Positions 16,033-24,301 are shown, numbered from the stretch's first letter. The stretch: 64,000 nt of DNA from Streptosporangium saharense (GCF_014203715.1 NZ_JACHJP010000010.1:186001-250000), one strand, 5' to 3'. The notes: a model not told the origin generated them from the sequence alone. Translations and numbers: made by a program.

Positions 16033-16986
16033 TCAGCGGTGACGCCCCCGGGGCTTCAGCGGGACGCCGGGCAGGTCAGGCGCGGGCAGCCGGGTTCCAG
16101 GCGCGCCGGGGACGACGCCGAAGGTCTTGCCCGTCATCCACTCCCGTCGGAACCGGACGATCTCGTCGTGGTCGCCGCCGACGAAGTTCCACCACATCAC
16201 GATCCGCTCCTCGAACGGCTCGCCGCCGAGCAGCAGGACCCGCGCGTCCCGCCCGGCGCGCAGGGTGAGTTCTGAACGGCCGGTGCCCAGGTAGAGCAGC
16301 GGTCCCGGCGCCAGGTCGTTCCCGCAGGCGTTGACCGTTCCGGACAGGCTCAGCACGGCGTGCTCGAAGTCCGGTCTGAGCGGGACCGTGGCGGAGGCGC
16401 CCTCGCGGAGGGTGATCTCGGCGCCGGTCAGCGGGCTGTGGACGCGGGCGGGGGAGACGACGCCGCCGAGCTCGCCCATCAGGACCTTCGCGGTGAAGCC
16501 GGGCCCGGTCAGCGTCGGCAGCGCAGGATGGTGCTCGAAGGCGGGCTCCGTCGCACGGTGCGCGGCGGGCAACGCGACCCACAGCTGCACGCCGTGCAGG
16601 TCGCGGCCCTCGGGAGACTCCTCGGAGTGCGAGATGGCCCGGCCCGCCGTCATGAGGTTGAGCTGGCCCGGCCGGATCACCTGCTCGCTGCCCAGGCAGT
16701 CGCGGTGCAGCACCTCGCCCTCGACGAGCCAGCTCACCGTCTGCAGCCCGGTGTGCGGGTGGGCGGGCACCCGCATGGCCGTACGCTCGGGGCCGTAGTG
16801 GTCGAGGAAGCACCAGGCGCCGACCATGCGCACGTCGCGGTTGGGCAGGGTCCGGGTCACCCGCATGCCCCGGGTGCCGCCCAGCACCACCTCCCGGCCC
16901 GTGAGAAGCTCACCGGCCTGGCCCGCCACGGCGCTCGCGGGGCCGCCGCACTCGGTCTCCAGGGGCGCGCGTTCCAGGTTGCTCAT
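16033..16986 (-). CDS. Pirin family protein
   Basis: A 317-residue bicupin pirin. The metal-binding N-terminal cupin has HPHTGLQTVSWLVEGEVLHRD and GRAISHSEESPEGRDLHGVQLW, and the C-terminal cupin domain follows (FEHAVLSLSGTVNACG, LLLGGEPFEERIVMWWNFV). Bacterial pirins can act as quercetin dioxygenases or as metabolic or redox regulators; the role here is not defined. The ATG at 16986 is favoured because the upstream in-frame sequence is proline-rich and atypical. It is divergent from the Lrp-type regulator gene. Confidence 0.9.
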   Translation of the reverse strand: MSNLERAPLETECGGPASAVAGQAGELLTGREVVLGGTRGMRVTRTLPNRDVRMVGAWCFLDHYGPERTAMRVPAHPHTGLQTVSWLVEGEVLHRDCLGSEQVIRPGQLNLMTAGRAISHSEESPEGRDLHGVQLWVALPAAHRATEPAFEHHPALPTLTGPGFTAKVLMGELGGVVSPARVHSPLTGAEITLREGASATVPLRPDFEHAVLSLSGTVNACGNDLAPGPLLYLGTGRSELTLRAGRDARVLLLGGEPFEERIVMWWNFVGGDHDEIVRFRREWMTGKTFGVVPGAPGTRLPAPDLPGVPLKPRGRHR

Positions 16987-17083
16987 GCCGAGAATGTACG
17001 GCCGCCGCCCGCCGCCCGGCACGGGTGGGGCGGTTGGGACCATGCCGTGACCATGTGGCGGCGCGAGTCCCGCCGTGGGCCGT

Positions 17084-17089
17084 TACCGT
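17084..17089 (+). promoter_or_regulatory. -10 box TACCGT for a leaderless transcript
   Basis: TACCGT ends 7 nt before the GTG at 17097, with no ribosome binding site between. Confidence 0.4.
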
Positions 17090-17096
17090 TGACCGG

Positions 17097-17582
17097 GTGG
17101 AGGAGATCGACCGCCGGATCGTGACGTTACTGGCCAGGGACGGCCGGATGAGTTTCACCGACCTCGCGAGGGAGACCGGGCTCTCGGTCTCCGCGGTGCA
17201 CCAGCGGGTGCGCAGGCTGGAGAAACGCGGGGTCGTCAGGGGATACGCGGCGCTCGTGGACTACGACGCGATCGGGCTGCCGCTCACCGCGTTCGTCTCC
17301 ATCAAGCCCATCGACCCCGCCGCCGCCGACGACGCGCCGGAGCGGCTGGCCCACCTGGGCGCCATCGAGGCCTGCCACAGCGTGGCCGGGGACGAGAGCT
17401 ACATCCTCAAGGTCAGGGTGGCCTCGCCGCTGGCCCTTGAGGAACTGCTCAACCAGATCCGCACCTCGGCCAACGTCTCGACCAGGACGACGGTGGTGCT
17501 CAGCACGCCGTACGAGCACAGGGCGCCCGAGCTGATCGGCGAGCCCGACGAGCCGGGGGACAAACCCCGCGAGAAGGCCTGA
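17097..17582 (+). CDS. Lrp/AsnC family transcriptional regulator
   Basis: A 161-residue Lrp/AsnC regulator. The N-terminal HTH has the typical VEEIDRRIVTLLARDGRMSF and LARETGLSVSAVHQRVRRLE, then GVVRGYAALVDYDAIGL, and the C-terminal RAM/ligand-binding domain follows (IEACHSVAGDESYILKVRV, LEELLNQIRTSANVSTRTTVV). The GTG at 17097 matches the usual family start and has a TACCGT box just upstream; the frame is open further upstream without a plausible start. It probably senses an amino acid. Its target could include the divergent pirin gene, which is only inference from position. Confidence 0.9.
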   Translation: MEEIDRRIVTLLARDGRMSFTDLARETGLSVSAVHQRVRRLEKRGVVRGYAALVDYDAIGLPLTAFVSIKPIDPAAADDAPERLAHLGAIEACHSVAGDESYILKVRVASPLALEELLNQIRTSANVSTRTTVVLSTPYEHRAPELIGEPDEPGDKPREKA

Positions 17583-17585
17583 GAG

Positions 17586-17616
17586 CCCCGTACAGCCCTC
17601 CGCGGGCCGTACGGGG
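17586..17616. terminator. Bidirectional terminator between convergent genes
   Basis: CCCCGTAC and GTACGGGG form a perfect 8-bp outer stem, with a nested GCCC/GGGC inside. It sits exactly between the convergent Lrp and sugar-kinase genes. Confidence 0.7.
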
Positions 17617-17622
17617 CGAATT

Positions 17623-18594
17623 TCACACAGCCGCGTGGAAGTGGGCGCGTAGCGCGGCCTTGGCCTCCTCGGTGGCGCCGAGGGCGTCCAGGCCGAGCAG
17701 GGCGGCGCCCATGATCGGCGGCACGTCCGCGACGATCAGCTTCGCCTGGGGGGCCTGCTCGGCGAAGCGCTCCTCGATCAGGCAGTTCAGCAGCGGGTCG
17801 CGGGCGGTCAGCACGCCCCCGCCGAGGACGACCTCCATCGGGGTCTCCAGCAGGCCGAGACGGCGCAGCGCGACCACCGCGAGCACGGTGACCTCGTCGG
17901 CCATCCGCGTCACCACGGCCCCGGCGACCGCGTCCCCCGAGTTCGCCACGGCCATCAGCACCGGGACCAGCTCGTGCAGCCTCTCGGCGGAGGTCCGGCC
18001 GAAGTGGATGTCGAGGCAGAGCTCCTCGACCGTGCCGGTGCCGAAGTGCTCGCGCACGGCCTGGCGAAGCGCGGTCGCCGGGCCCCGGCCGTCCTCGGCG
18101 CGGATGGCCCACCACAGCGTCTCCTCGCCGAGACCGAAGCCGCCGCCCCAGTCGCCGGTGAGCTTGCCCAGGGCGGGATACCTCGTGACCTCCCCGGTCG
18201 GGGAGACCGCCGCGGCGTTGACGCCGGCCCCGCACACCACGGCGACCCCGGCGGGTCCCGAGGCCCCGGCGCGCAGCAGCGCGAAGGTGTCGTTGCCGAC
18301 GACCACGTGCCCGCCGTACCCCCTGGAGAGGATCTCCGCGCGCAGGACCTCCTCCTCGGCGGGCAGGTCGGCACCGGCCACGTAGGCGGCCACGTGGTCG
18401 GCGAACGGGGGCGTCGCGTCAGGGCCGAGCATCGCCCGCACGGCCTCGGCGATCGCGTCCACGGCGGTGCCGACCCCCGCGATCTGCGGCTGGAAGGGAC
18501 CGCCCCGGCCGGTGCCGAGGACGGAGCCGTCCTCGGTGACCAGCGCGACGTCCGTTTTGCTGTTGCCGCCGTCGACCGCCAGTACGGTCCTCAC
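17623..18594 (-). CDS. BadF/BadG-type sugar kinase (N-acetylglucosamine kinase-like)
   Basis: A 323-residue ASKHA kinase. The phosphate-binding N-terminus is VLAVDGGNSKTDVAL, followed by VAVVCGAGVNAAAV, KLTGDWGGGFGLGEETLW and, near the C-terminus, VVLGGGVLTARDP. Proteins of this BadF/BadG/BcrA/BcrD group in actinobacteria phosphorylate amino sugars such as GlcNAc. It is translationally coupled to the preceding GH4 glycosidase gene through a 4-bp stop-start overlap (18591-18594), so the two probably act on the same sugar: the glycosidase releases it and this kinase phosphorylates it. The exact sugar is not known. Confidence 0.88.
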   Translation of the reverse strand: MRTVLAVDGGNSKTDVALVTEDGSVLGTGRGGPFQPQIAGVGTAVDAIAEAVRAMLGPDATPPFADHVAAYVAGADLPAEEEVLRAEILSRGYGGHVVVGNDTFALLRAGASGPAGVAVVCGAGVNAAAVSPTGEVTRYPALGKLTGDWGGGFGLGEETLWWAIRAEDGRGPATALRQAVREHFGTGTVEELCLDIHFGRTSAERLHELVPVLMAVANSGDAVAGAVVTRMADEVTVLAVVALRRLGLLETPMEVVLGGGVLTARDPLLNCLIEERFAEQAPQAKLIVADVPPIMGAALLGLDALGATEEAKAALRAHFHAAV

Positions 18595-19853
18595 TCCGTC
18601 GCCCAGGGCAGGTGGGCGCGGTTGGCCTCGACGAGGCGCTGGGCGAGGTCGTCGGCGAGCGAGGCCTGGCCGACCAGCGGGTGGGCGAGCAGCGCGTCGG
18701 AGACCCGTCGCAGGCCGCCGTGCAGCGCGGCGTCGAGCGCCAGCGTCTCGTAGGCCGTGACGTGCGCGATGAGCCCGGCGTAGAGCGGCTCGACCGGCGC
18801 CACGGGCACCGCGCTGGCCCCGTTCGCGGTGATCGTGGCCGGGACCTCGATGACCGCCTCGTCGGGCAGGAAGGGCAGCGTGCCGTCGTTGCGCAGGTTG
18901 ACCACCTGGGCGTCGCCCCGGTCGCCGAGCAGCGAGGCGATCAGCGCGACCGCCGCCTCCGAGTAGAACGCGCCGCCCCGCTTCTCCAGCAGTTCGGGCT
19001 TGGTGTTCACCGACGGGTTGGCGTACAGCTCAAGGAGGGTGGCCTCCATCGCCGCGACCTCGGCGGCCCGCGAGGGCTTGCTGCGCTGCTCGGACACCAC
19101 GGTGTCGTGCTCGTAGTAGTAGCGCAGGTAGTAGGAGGGGACCACGCCGAGGTGGCGCATCAGGGAGATCGGCAGGCCGATGGCCTCGGCGATCTTCTCG
19201 CCCAGCGGCTCCTGGAGCGTCTTCGGCAGCACGTCCACGCCGTCGAGGCTGACCGAGCGCACCCAGGTCAGGTGGTTCAGGCCGAAGTGGCCGAGGGAGA
19301 TCCGCTCGGGGGCGACCCCCAGCCCGGCGGCGAAGCGGCGCTGCAGGCCGATGGCCACGTTGCACAGGCCGATGGCCCGGTGCCCGGCCTCGATCAGCGC
19401 CCTGGTGACGATGCCGACGGGGTTGGTGAAGTCGACGATCCAGGCGTTCGGCGCGTGCCTGCGGATCTTCTCGGCGATGTCCAGCACCACGGGGACGGTG
19501 CGCAGGGCCTTGGCCAGACCTCCGGCGCCGGTGGTCTCCTGGCCGACGCAGCCGCATTCGAGCGGCAACGTCTCGTCCACGTTGCGCGCCGTCTGACCGC
19601 CGACCCGCAACTGGAGGAGTACGGCGTCGGCCCCGGCGACCCCCTCCTCGACCGAGGCCGTCGCCACGACCCTGGCCGGGTGACCGGCGTGCTCAAGCAT
19701 GCGGCGGGCCATCCCCGCGACCAGCCCGAGCCGGGTGGGGTCGGGATCGACCAGCGCTATCTCGGTCACCGGCAACTCGTCCCGCAGCCGGGCGAACCCG
19801 TCGATCAGCTCCGGCGTGTACGTCGAGCCGCCCCCGACTACGGCGAGTTTCAT
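18591..19853 (-). CDS. GH4 family glycosidase (6-phospho-beta-glucosidase-like)
   Basis: A 420-residue glycoside hydrolase family 4 enzyme. The N-terminus is a Rossmann fold (KLAVVGGGSTYTPELIDGFA), as expected for this NAD- and Mn-dependent family, and metal and catalytic residues lie in the GLCNVAIGLQRRFA and HFGLNHLTWVRSV motifs. GH4 enzymes hydrolyse by an oxidation-elimination route and prefer phosphorylated or free glycosides depending on the subgroup; this one most resembles the LicH/CelF-type 6-phospho-beta-glucosidases. AGGAG precedes the ATG. It lies between a ROK regulator and a BadF-type kinase, a sugar-utilisation module without a transporter in view. Confidence 0.9.
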   Translation of the reverse strand: MKLAVVGGGSTYTPELIDGFARLRDELPVTEIALVDPDPTRLGLVAGMARRMLEHAGHPARVVATASVEEGVAGADAVLLQLRVGGQTARNVDETLPLECGCVGQETTGAGGLAKALRTVPVVLDIAEKIRRHAPNAWIVDFTNPVGIVTRALIEAGHRAIGLCNVAIGLQRRFAAGLGVAPERISLGHFGLNHLTWVRSVSLDGVDVLPKTLQEPLGEKIAEAIGLPISLMRHLGVVPSYYLRYYYEHDTVVSEQRSKPSRAAEVAAMEATLLELYANPSVNTKPELLEKRGGAFYSEAAVALIASLLGDRGDAQVVNLRNDGTLPFLPDEAVIEVPATITANGASAVPVAPVEPLYAGLIAHVTAYETLALDAALHGGLRRVSDALLAHPLVGQASLADDLAQRLVEANRAHLPWATE

Positions 19854-19900
19854 CTGTGTGCTCCTGTCAGCGTCACGCCTCGGACGGGATCTCTCCGGGC

Positions 19901-19920
19901 GTAGGGGAAAGTAGGGGAAA
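19901..19920. repeat. Exact 10-bp tandem repeat upstream of the GH4 gene
   Basis: GTAGGGGAAA occurs twice head to tail. The unit resembles a half-site (GTTAGGAAA) of the palindrome upstream of the ROK gene, so it may be a weaker ROK regulator site in the promoter region of the GH4-kinase operon. Confidence 0.45.
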
Positions 19921-20009
19921 ACGGTGGATCGGGCCGCGAAGGGCGCGGCAGGGGAAGGGTGACTCCTACTGGGCGGGGGCTGCTCCTTGCTGGTGGGGGA
20001 GGTGGGAGC

Positions 20010-21224
20010 TCAGGACGGCACGGTCGAGCTGAACACCTCTTCGCGGGTGGCGGCGAGGGCGAGGTCGAGTGCGCCCGCGAGGACGGGGTTGCCCTCGACG
20101 GCCGACAGCAGCAGCGGGGGGCGGGGGATGGTCAGCGTGTGCAGCTCGCGTTCGACGAGCCCCCGCAGGGTCTCGCCCCCGGCCAGGAAGGTCCCGCCGG
20201 TCAGCACGATGAGCTCGGGATCGACGACGGAGGTGATCGAGGCCAGGCCGACCGCGAGCCTGGAGGCGACCTCGCGCAGCCCGGCGCGGGCGTCCCCCGC
20301 CCGTGCCCCACCCCCCTCCGCGGCCAGTACGGCGTTGCTCACGGCCTGTCTGAAGGTTCCGCCGGGCACGCCGTACGACCTGAGGATCCTGAGGACGGCG
20401 GGGCCGCCGGTGAGGGCCTGGTAGCCGTGGTTGGCGTAGCGGCCGGTCTCGCGGGCCGTGGGCGCCCCCGGGGCGGGCATGTAGCCGACCTCGCCCGCGC
20501 CGCCCGTCGCGCCCCGGTGCAGCCTGCCGCCGAGCACCAGCGCCGAGCCGAGGCCCTCGTCGGCCCACAGCAGCACGAAGTCCCGGTGCCCCCGGGCGGC
20601 GCCGTGCGCCTGCTCTGCCTGGGCGACGAGGTTGACGTTGTTCTCGACCGAGACCGGGACGCCGAGCCCCTCGCGGAGGGTCTCGACCAGGTGGGGGATG
20701 TGCCAGCCGGGCAGGTCCCTGCTGGTCGCGTAGCCGATCCTGCCGGTGCCGGGGTCGAGCGCGCCCTGCACGCCGATGACGACGCGCCTCAGGTCGGCGG
20801 GGGCGCCCGCGCCGTCGAGCGCGGTGCGGACCCGTCCCACCAGGTCGTCGGAGGGGGCGGGGGTGACCAGCCGGTGCCTGCCGATCACGGTTCCCGTGAT
20901 GTCGGCGACCCTGGCGTCGATGTGGGTGTGGGTGACGTCGAGCGCGGCGACGTGCGCGGCCTCGGGGTTGAGGCGGTAGACCTCCGCGGTCCGGCCGGGC
21001 ATTCCCTCGCGGATGCCGTTGAGCACGACGAGCCCCGCCTCTTGCAACCGGGCGAGCAACTGGGATGCTGTGGGCTTGGACAGACCGGTGAGGGCGCCGA
21101 TCTCCGGACGGGTCAGCGGTCCACGCTCAAGAAGCGCCTGCAGGGCCGCCCGGTCGTTGATCGCCCGGAGCAGGCTTGGGGTGCCCGGGGTGGGCTGGGT
21201 CACAGGTCCTCCGTGTCCGCGCAT
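20010..21224 (-). CDS. ROK family transcriptional regulator
   Basis: A 404-residue ROK repressor. The N-terminal winged HTH (LLERGPLTRPEIGALTGLSKPTASQLLARLQ) is followed by a ROK sugar-binding domain (ALDVTHTHIDARVADITGTV, VIGVQGALDPGTGRI, VSVENNVNLVAQAEQAHG, DFVLLWADEGLGSALVLGG). The usual ROK zinc cysteines (CxCGxxGC) are missing and the ExGH motif reads EVGY, so it may not bind zinc. It lies directly upstream of the GH4-kinase pair on the same strand and has a perfect 19-bp palindrome in its own promoter, suggesting autorepression and control of the sugar genes relieved by a sugar ligand. Confidence 0.92.
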   Translation of the reverse strand: MRGHGGPVTQPTPGTPSLLRAINDRAALQALLERGPLTRPEIGALTGLSKPTASQLLARLQEAGLVVLNGIREGMPGRTAEVYRLNPEAAHVAALDVTHTHIDARVADITGTVIGRHRLVTPAPSDDLVGRVRTALDGAGAPADLRRVVIGVQGALDPGTGRIGYATSRDLPGWHIPHLVETLREGLGVPVSVENNVNLVAQAEQAHGAARGHRDFVLLWADEGLGSALVLGGRLHRGATGGAGEVGYMPAPGAPTARETGRYANHGYQALTGGPAVLRILRSYGVPGGTFRQAVSNAVLAAEGGGARAGDARAGLREVASRLAVGLASITSVVDPELIVLTGGTFLAGGETLRGLVERELHTLTIPRPPLLLSAVEGNPVLAGALDLALAATREEVFSSTVPS

Positions 21225-21250
21225 GTTCGTACGGTCACCCGCAGGGCGGA

Positions 21251-21269
21251 GTTAGGAAAGTTTCCTAAC
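21251..21269. promoter_or_regulatory. Palindromic ROK-type operator
   Basis: GTTAGGAAAGTTTCCTAAC is a perfect inverted repeat with one central base. It lies 27 bp upstream of the ROK gene start, and such AGGAAA/TTTCCT dyads are known from ROK-regulated sugar genes in actinomycetes. AT-rich sequence adjoining it (21270-21285) is a likely promoter core. Confidence 0.75.
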
Positions 21270-21374
21270 CTTAAATGAATTTAAAGAACCCTGCTCAGCC
21301 GCGTCAAGCGTCACGGAGACGCCGCAATGAACCTGTGATGGCCGGAGAATGACCGGGTGCCTCAACGGACCTGC

Positions 21375-21428
21375 TAGGGTGGTGGTTTGTCACAACAACT
21401 AGCGCAATGGCCCGGAGTATCCCATTAG
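21375..21428 (+). other. Possible leaderless start with 13 codons, out of frame with the HelR gene
   Basis: A TAGGGT -10 box (21375-21380) lies 6 nt before a TTG at 21387. Reading from there gives MSQQLAQWPGVSH and then TAG at 21426-21428. The downstream HelR frame is open from 21403 but has no ATG, GTG or TTG before 21544. Either the gene truly starts here and a one-base frameshift (real, or a sequencing error) separates the two parts, or this is a short leader peptide. See findings. Confidence 0.4.
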
Positions 21429-21543
21429 TATCAACCATAATGGAGCGAAGGCAACCCGTCAAATCGAGCTGGAGAGGGAGCAGGAGTATGTCTCCGGGCT
21501 CTACGAGCGGCTCGACCTGCTGCGCGAACGCACCCAGCGGCAG

Positions 21544-23730
21544 TTGGACGAGGTGCTGGCCCAGGGCGGGGGCGGCGGTACGCACCAGAACCGCTCCGAG
21601 CGTGACAGTTTCGCCGGGATGTACGCCCAGCGTCTCGGCCGTCTGTGGGCGGTGGAGAACGGCCTGTGCTTCGGACGGCTCGACGGCGCCGACCAGAGCA
21701 CCCTCTACGTCGGCCGCATCGGGCTGGCCGACGACGACCAGCGTCGGTTGCTGATCGACTGGCGGGCCCCGGTCGCCAGGCCGTTCTACGCCGCGACCCC
21801 CGCGGCCTCGATGGGCGTGGTGCGCCGCAGGCACCTGCAGACCAGGGCCCGCACGGTGATCGGGATCGACGACGACCTGCTCGACCTGGACAACCTCACC
21901 GAGGAGGACGTCAGCACCCTCAACGGCGAGGCCGCGCTGCTGGCCTCCATCGACGCCAGGCGGACCGGCCGGATGCGCGACATCGTGGCCACGATCCAGA
22001 ACGAGCAGGACCGGATCATCCGCTCCGGCCTCGACGGCGTGCTGGTCGTGCAGGGTGGCCCCGGCACCGGCAAGACCGTCGTCGCCCTGCACAGGGCCGC
22101 CTACCTGCTCTACACGCACAGGGAACGGCTCGCCCGCAGGGGCGTGCTCATCCTCGGGCCCAACCTGACCTTCCTGCGCTACATCGAACAGGTGCTGCCC
22201 TCCCTCGGCGAGACCGACGTGCTGCTGTCCACCGTCGCCGAGCTCTACCCCGGCATCACCGCGACGCGCAGGGAGCGCCCCGAGGTCGCCGCCGTCAAGG
22301 GTGACGAACGGATGGCCCAGGTCGTGGCCAGGGCCGTACGGGAACGGCAGCGGGTGCCGCGCAAACCGGTGGAGATCCGCCTGGACCGCTACACCCTCAC
22401 CCTCGACGGGCGGCTGCTCGACGCCGCGCGCAACCGGGCGGCCCGGTCGAGGAGGCCGCACAACGAGGCCCGCGCCGTCTTCGTCCGCCACCTGCTCAAC
22501 GCCCTCGCCAGGCAGGCCGCCCGCCTGATCGGCAAGGGCACGATCGACGACGACGAACTGGCCGACCTGCGTGAGGAACTGCGCACGGAACAGCCCGTCA
22601 AGGCCGCCCTGAACAGGCTGTGGCCGTACACCACCCCGCAGCAGTTGCTCATCGGGCTGTTCACGTCGAGGGAGCGGCTCGACTACGCCGCCGCCGAGCT
22701 GGGCGAGGCCGAGCGCCGCCTGCTGCTGCGCGAGCCGCCCCGCAAGGGGGAGGGCTGGTGGGCGCCCTCCGACGTGCCGCTGCTCGACGAGGCCGCCGAG
22801 CTGCTCGGCGACATCGACCCCGCGGTGCTGCGGGCCGGGGCGTGGATGGCGGAGGAGGAACAGGCCGCCGCGCGCTCCGCCGCCGAGGAGGAGCAGCGGC
22901 ACCGGCTCGACTACGCCAGGGAGGTGCTCGAACTCACCGGCCTTTCCGAGATCATGGACGCGGAGCGGTTCGCCGCCAGGCACATGGACGACGAGGCCTA
23001 CCTCACCACCGCCGAGCGCGCCGCGAGTGACCGCACCTGGGCCTTCGGGCACGTCATCGTGGACGAGGCGCAGGAGCTGTCGCCGATGGACTGGCGGATG
23101 GTGATGCGGCGCTGCCCGAGCCGTTCGATGACGATCGTCGGCGACCTCGCGCAGACCGGCTCCTCCGCGGGCGTGCGCTCCTGGGGCCGGATGCTGGACC
23201 CCTACGTGGCCGGGCGCTGGCGGCAGGAGGAGCTCACCGTCAACTACCGCACCCCGAGCGAGCTGATGGCCGTGGCCGCCGACGTGCTGACCCTGGTCGG
23301 GCCCGGTCTGAGCGCGCCGACCTCGGTCAGGGAGACGGGCACCCACCCGTGGGCCGCCTCCCCGGCGACCCGCCTGCCCGAACTGGTCAAATCCGAGTCC
23401 GTCGAAGGTGGGCGAACCGTCGTGATCGTGGCCGAGTCGTCGGCCGAGAAGACCGGGGAACTCCTCGCCGAGTCCGTCGAAGGAGCCGTCAGGGGACGCG
23501 GCACCGCCGCGCTGGACGCCCCGGTCTCCGTCATGACCGTCGCCGAGGCGAAGGGGCTGGAGTTCGACGTGGTGATCGTGGTCGAGCCGGAGCTGATCCT
23601 TGGGGAGTCCCCGCGCGGCGCGAGCGACCTTTACGTCGCGATGACCCGGGCGACCCAGCGCCTTGGCGTCGTGCACACCGGGTCACTGCCCGAAGCGCTG
23701 GCTCGACTTGAGCGACATCGGATCACATGA
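21544..23730 (+). CDS. helR: HelD/HelR-type RNA polymerase-associated ATPase (UvrD-like superfamily 1)
   Basis: A protein of at least 728 residues. It begins with a HelD-type coiled region that continues upstream of 21544 in the same frame (IELEREQEYVSGLYERLDLL encoded from 21463), then GTHQNRSERD, YVGRIGLADDDQRRLLIDWR, the Walker A QGGPGTGKTVVALHR, HVIVDEAQELSPMDWR, VNYRTPSELM and VMTVAEAKGLEFDVVIV. HelD/HelR proteins bind RNA polymerase, displace stalled or inhibitor-bound enzyme and recycle it; HelR in Streptomyces gives rifamycin tolerance. The TTG at 21544 is only the first conventional start in this frame; homologous-looking sequence runs about 27 residues further upstream. No rifamycin-associated inverted repeat element was found in the upstream region. 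Confidence 0.88.
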   Translation: MDEVLAQGGGGGTHQNRSERDSFAGMYAQRLGRLWAVENGLCFGRLDGADQSTLYVGRIGLADDDQRRLLIDWRAPVARPFYAATPAASMGVVRRRHLQTRARTVIGIDDDLLDLDNLTEEDVSTLNGEAALLASIDARRTGRMRDIVATIQNEQDRIIRSGLDGVLVVQGGPGTGKTVVALHRAAYLLYTHRERLARRGVLILGPNLTFLRYIEQVLPSLGETDVLLSTVAELYPGITATRRERPEVAAVKGDERMAQVVARAVRERQRVPRKPVEIRLDRYTLTLDGRLLDAARNRAARSRRPHNEARAVFVRHLLNALARQAARLIGKGTIDDDELADLREELRTEQPVKAALNRLWPYTTPQQLLIGLFTSRERLDYAAAELGEAERRLLLREPPRKGEGWWAPSDVPLLDEAAELLGDIDPAVLRAGAWMAEEEQAAARSAAEEEQRHRLDYAREVLELTGLSEIMDAERFAARHMDDEAYLTTAERAASDRTWAFGHVIVDEAQELSPMDWRMVMRRCPSRSMTIVGDLAQTGSSAGVRSWGRMLDPYVAGRWRQEELTVNYRTPSELMAVAADVLTLVGPGLSAPTSVRETGTHPWAASPATRLPELVKSESVEGGRTVVIVAESSAEKTGELLAESVEGAVRGRGTAALDAPVSVMTVAEAKGLEFDVVIVVEPELILGESPRGASDLYVAMTRATQRLGVVHTGSLPEALARLERHRIT

Positions 23731-23800
23731 GAGCATTGACGGCTCTCGTCGATCATGCCCCAGCTGCGGAAACTTGGTGTTTCCGCTGTTGGTGACACGG

Positions 23801-23828
23801 TTGACATCTGCGCTGGGGTCGGTAGTTT
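23801..23828 (+). promoter_or_regulatory. Strong sigma-A-type promoter in the helR-lnt gap
   Basis: A perfect TTGACA -35 (23801-23806) is followed after 16 bp by TAGTTT (23823-23828). The predicted start is near 23835, at the base of a stem-loop. An 8-bp inverted repeat GCGGAAAC/GTTTCCGC (23766-23786) lies just upstream and could be the helR terminator stem or an operator. Confidence 0.6.
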
Positions 23829-23833
23829 GCTGC

Positions 23834-23931
23834 CCAGTCCAGCACGGGACTGGCCGGTTGGCCGTCTTTCGGCATCGCCGGTTCCTGCGCCCGTGACGGG
23901 GGGTCACCCCGTCCGTACAGCCAGGCGCAGG
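23834..23931 (+). ncRNA. Candidate structured RNA or 5' leader (three adjacent stem-loops)
   Basis: Three helices follow one another almost without gaps from the predicted transcription start. P1: CCAGTCC/GGACTGG with a 6-nt loop (23834-23853). P2: CCGG/CCGG enclosing GCCG-TCTTT-CGGC (23854-23881). P3: CCTGCGC/GCGCAGG (23884-23890 with 23925-23931) enclosing GACGGGG/CCCCGTC (23895-23913). An alternative GTGAC/GTCAC pairing (23893-23897 with 23903-23907) would compete with the inner P3 stem. I recognise no known RNA family; RNase P, tmRNA and SRP signatures are absent. It could be a small RNA or a regulatory 5' leader of lnt. GC-rich DNA folds easily, so this is a hypothesis. Confidence 0.4.
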
Positions 23932-24301
23932 GCGGGCGCTTCGTCGAGGCGGGGCACCCCATCCGGGCGGGGGGTTGGACCCAGGAGGGGCCTGGACACC
24001 CAGTAGACAACGGCAATCCGCGCTCGCCGCCGACGGGACGGAACCGGTCCGAAGGGTCGTCCGGGCCCTCTTCCCGCTCCCGTGCGAGCGCGCAAGCGTC
24101 GGGGCGGTTCCCAGCCGGGAGCCGCCCCGTTGCCGTTCCCGGGGCCCTCGGAGAGGCCTCTGAACTCGTGGTTTGGAACAGGCGCCGCAGACGCTTTGGG
24201 AGAGAGGCGGTGGAGCGGTACCGTTCGGGCTAGAAAGACGGGTCAGGATCGGATGTCAACCCGTCCCCCGTGTCATCGCATGTCATCGAGGAGCCCCGCC
24301 C
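23932..24301 (+). other. Gene-free stretch upstream of lnt
   Basis: No credible gene on either strand. It contains a 12-bp stem-loop (GGGGCGG and CCGCCCC outer arms, TCCC/GGGA inner arms, AGCC loop, 24101-24128). There are also TACCGT at about 24218 and TAGAAA at about 24230 that could serve as -10 boxes closer to lnt. Confidence 0.5.

Noticed and set aside
21270..21400. Search for a rifamycin-associated 19-bp inverted repeat upstream of helR
   Set aside because: No GGGGCTTGC...GCAAGCCCC-type element was found, so rifamycin induction by that route is not supported.
21304..23676. Long open frame (790 codons) on the minus strand opposite helR
   Set aside because: Antisense shadow of helR with no recognisable domain or ribosome site.
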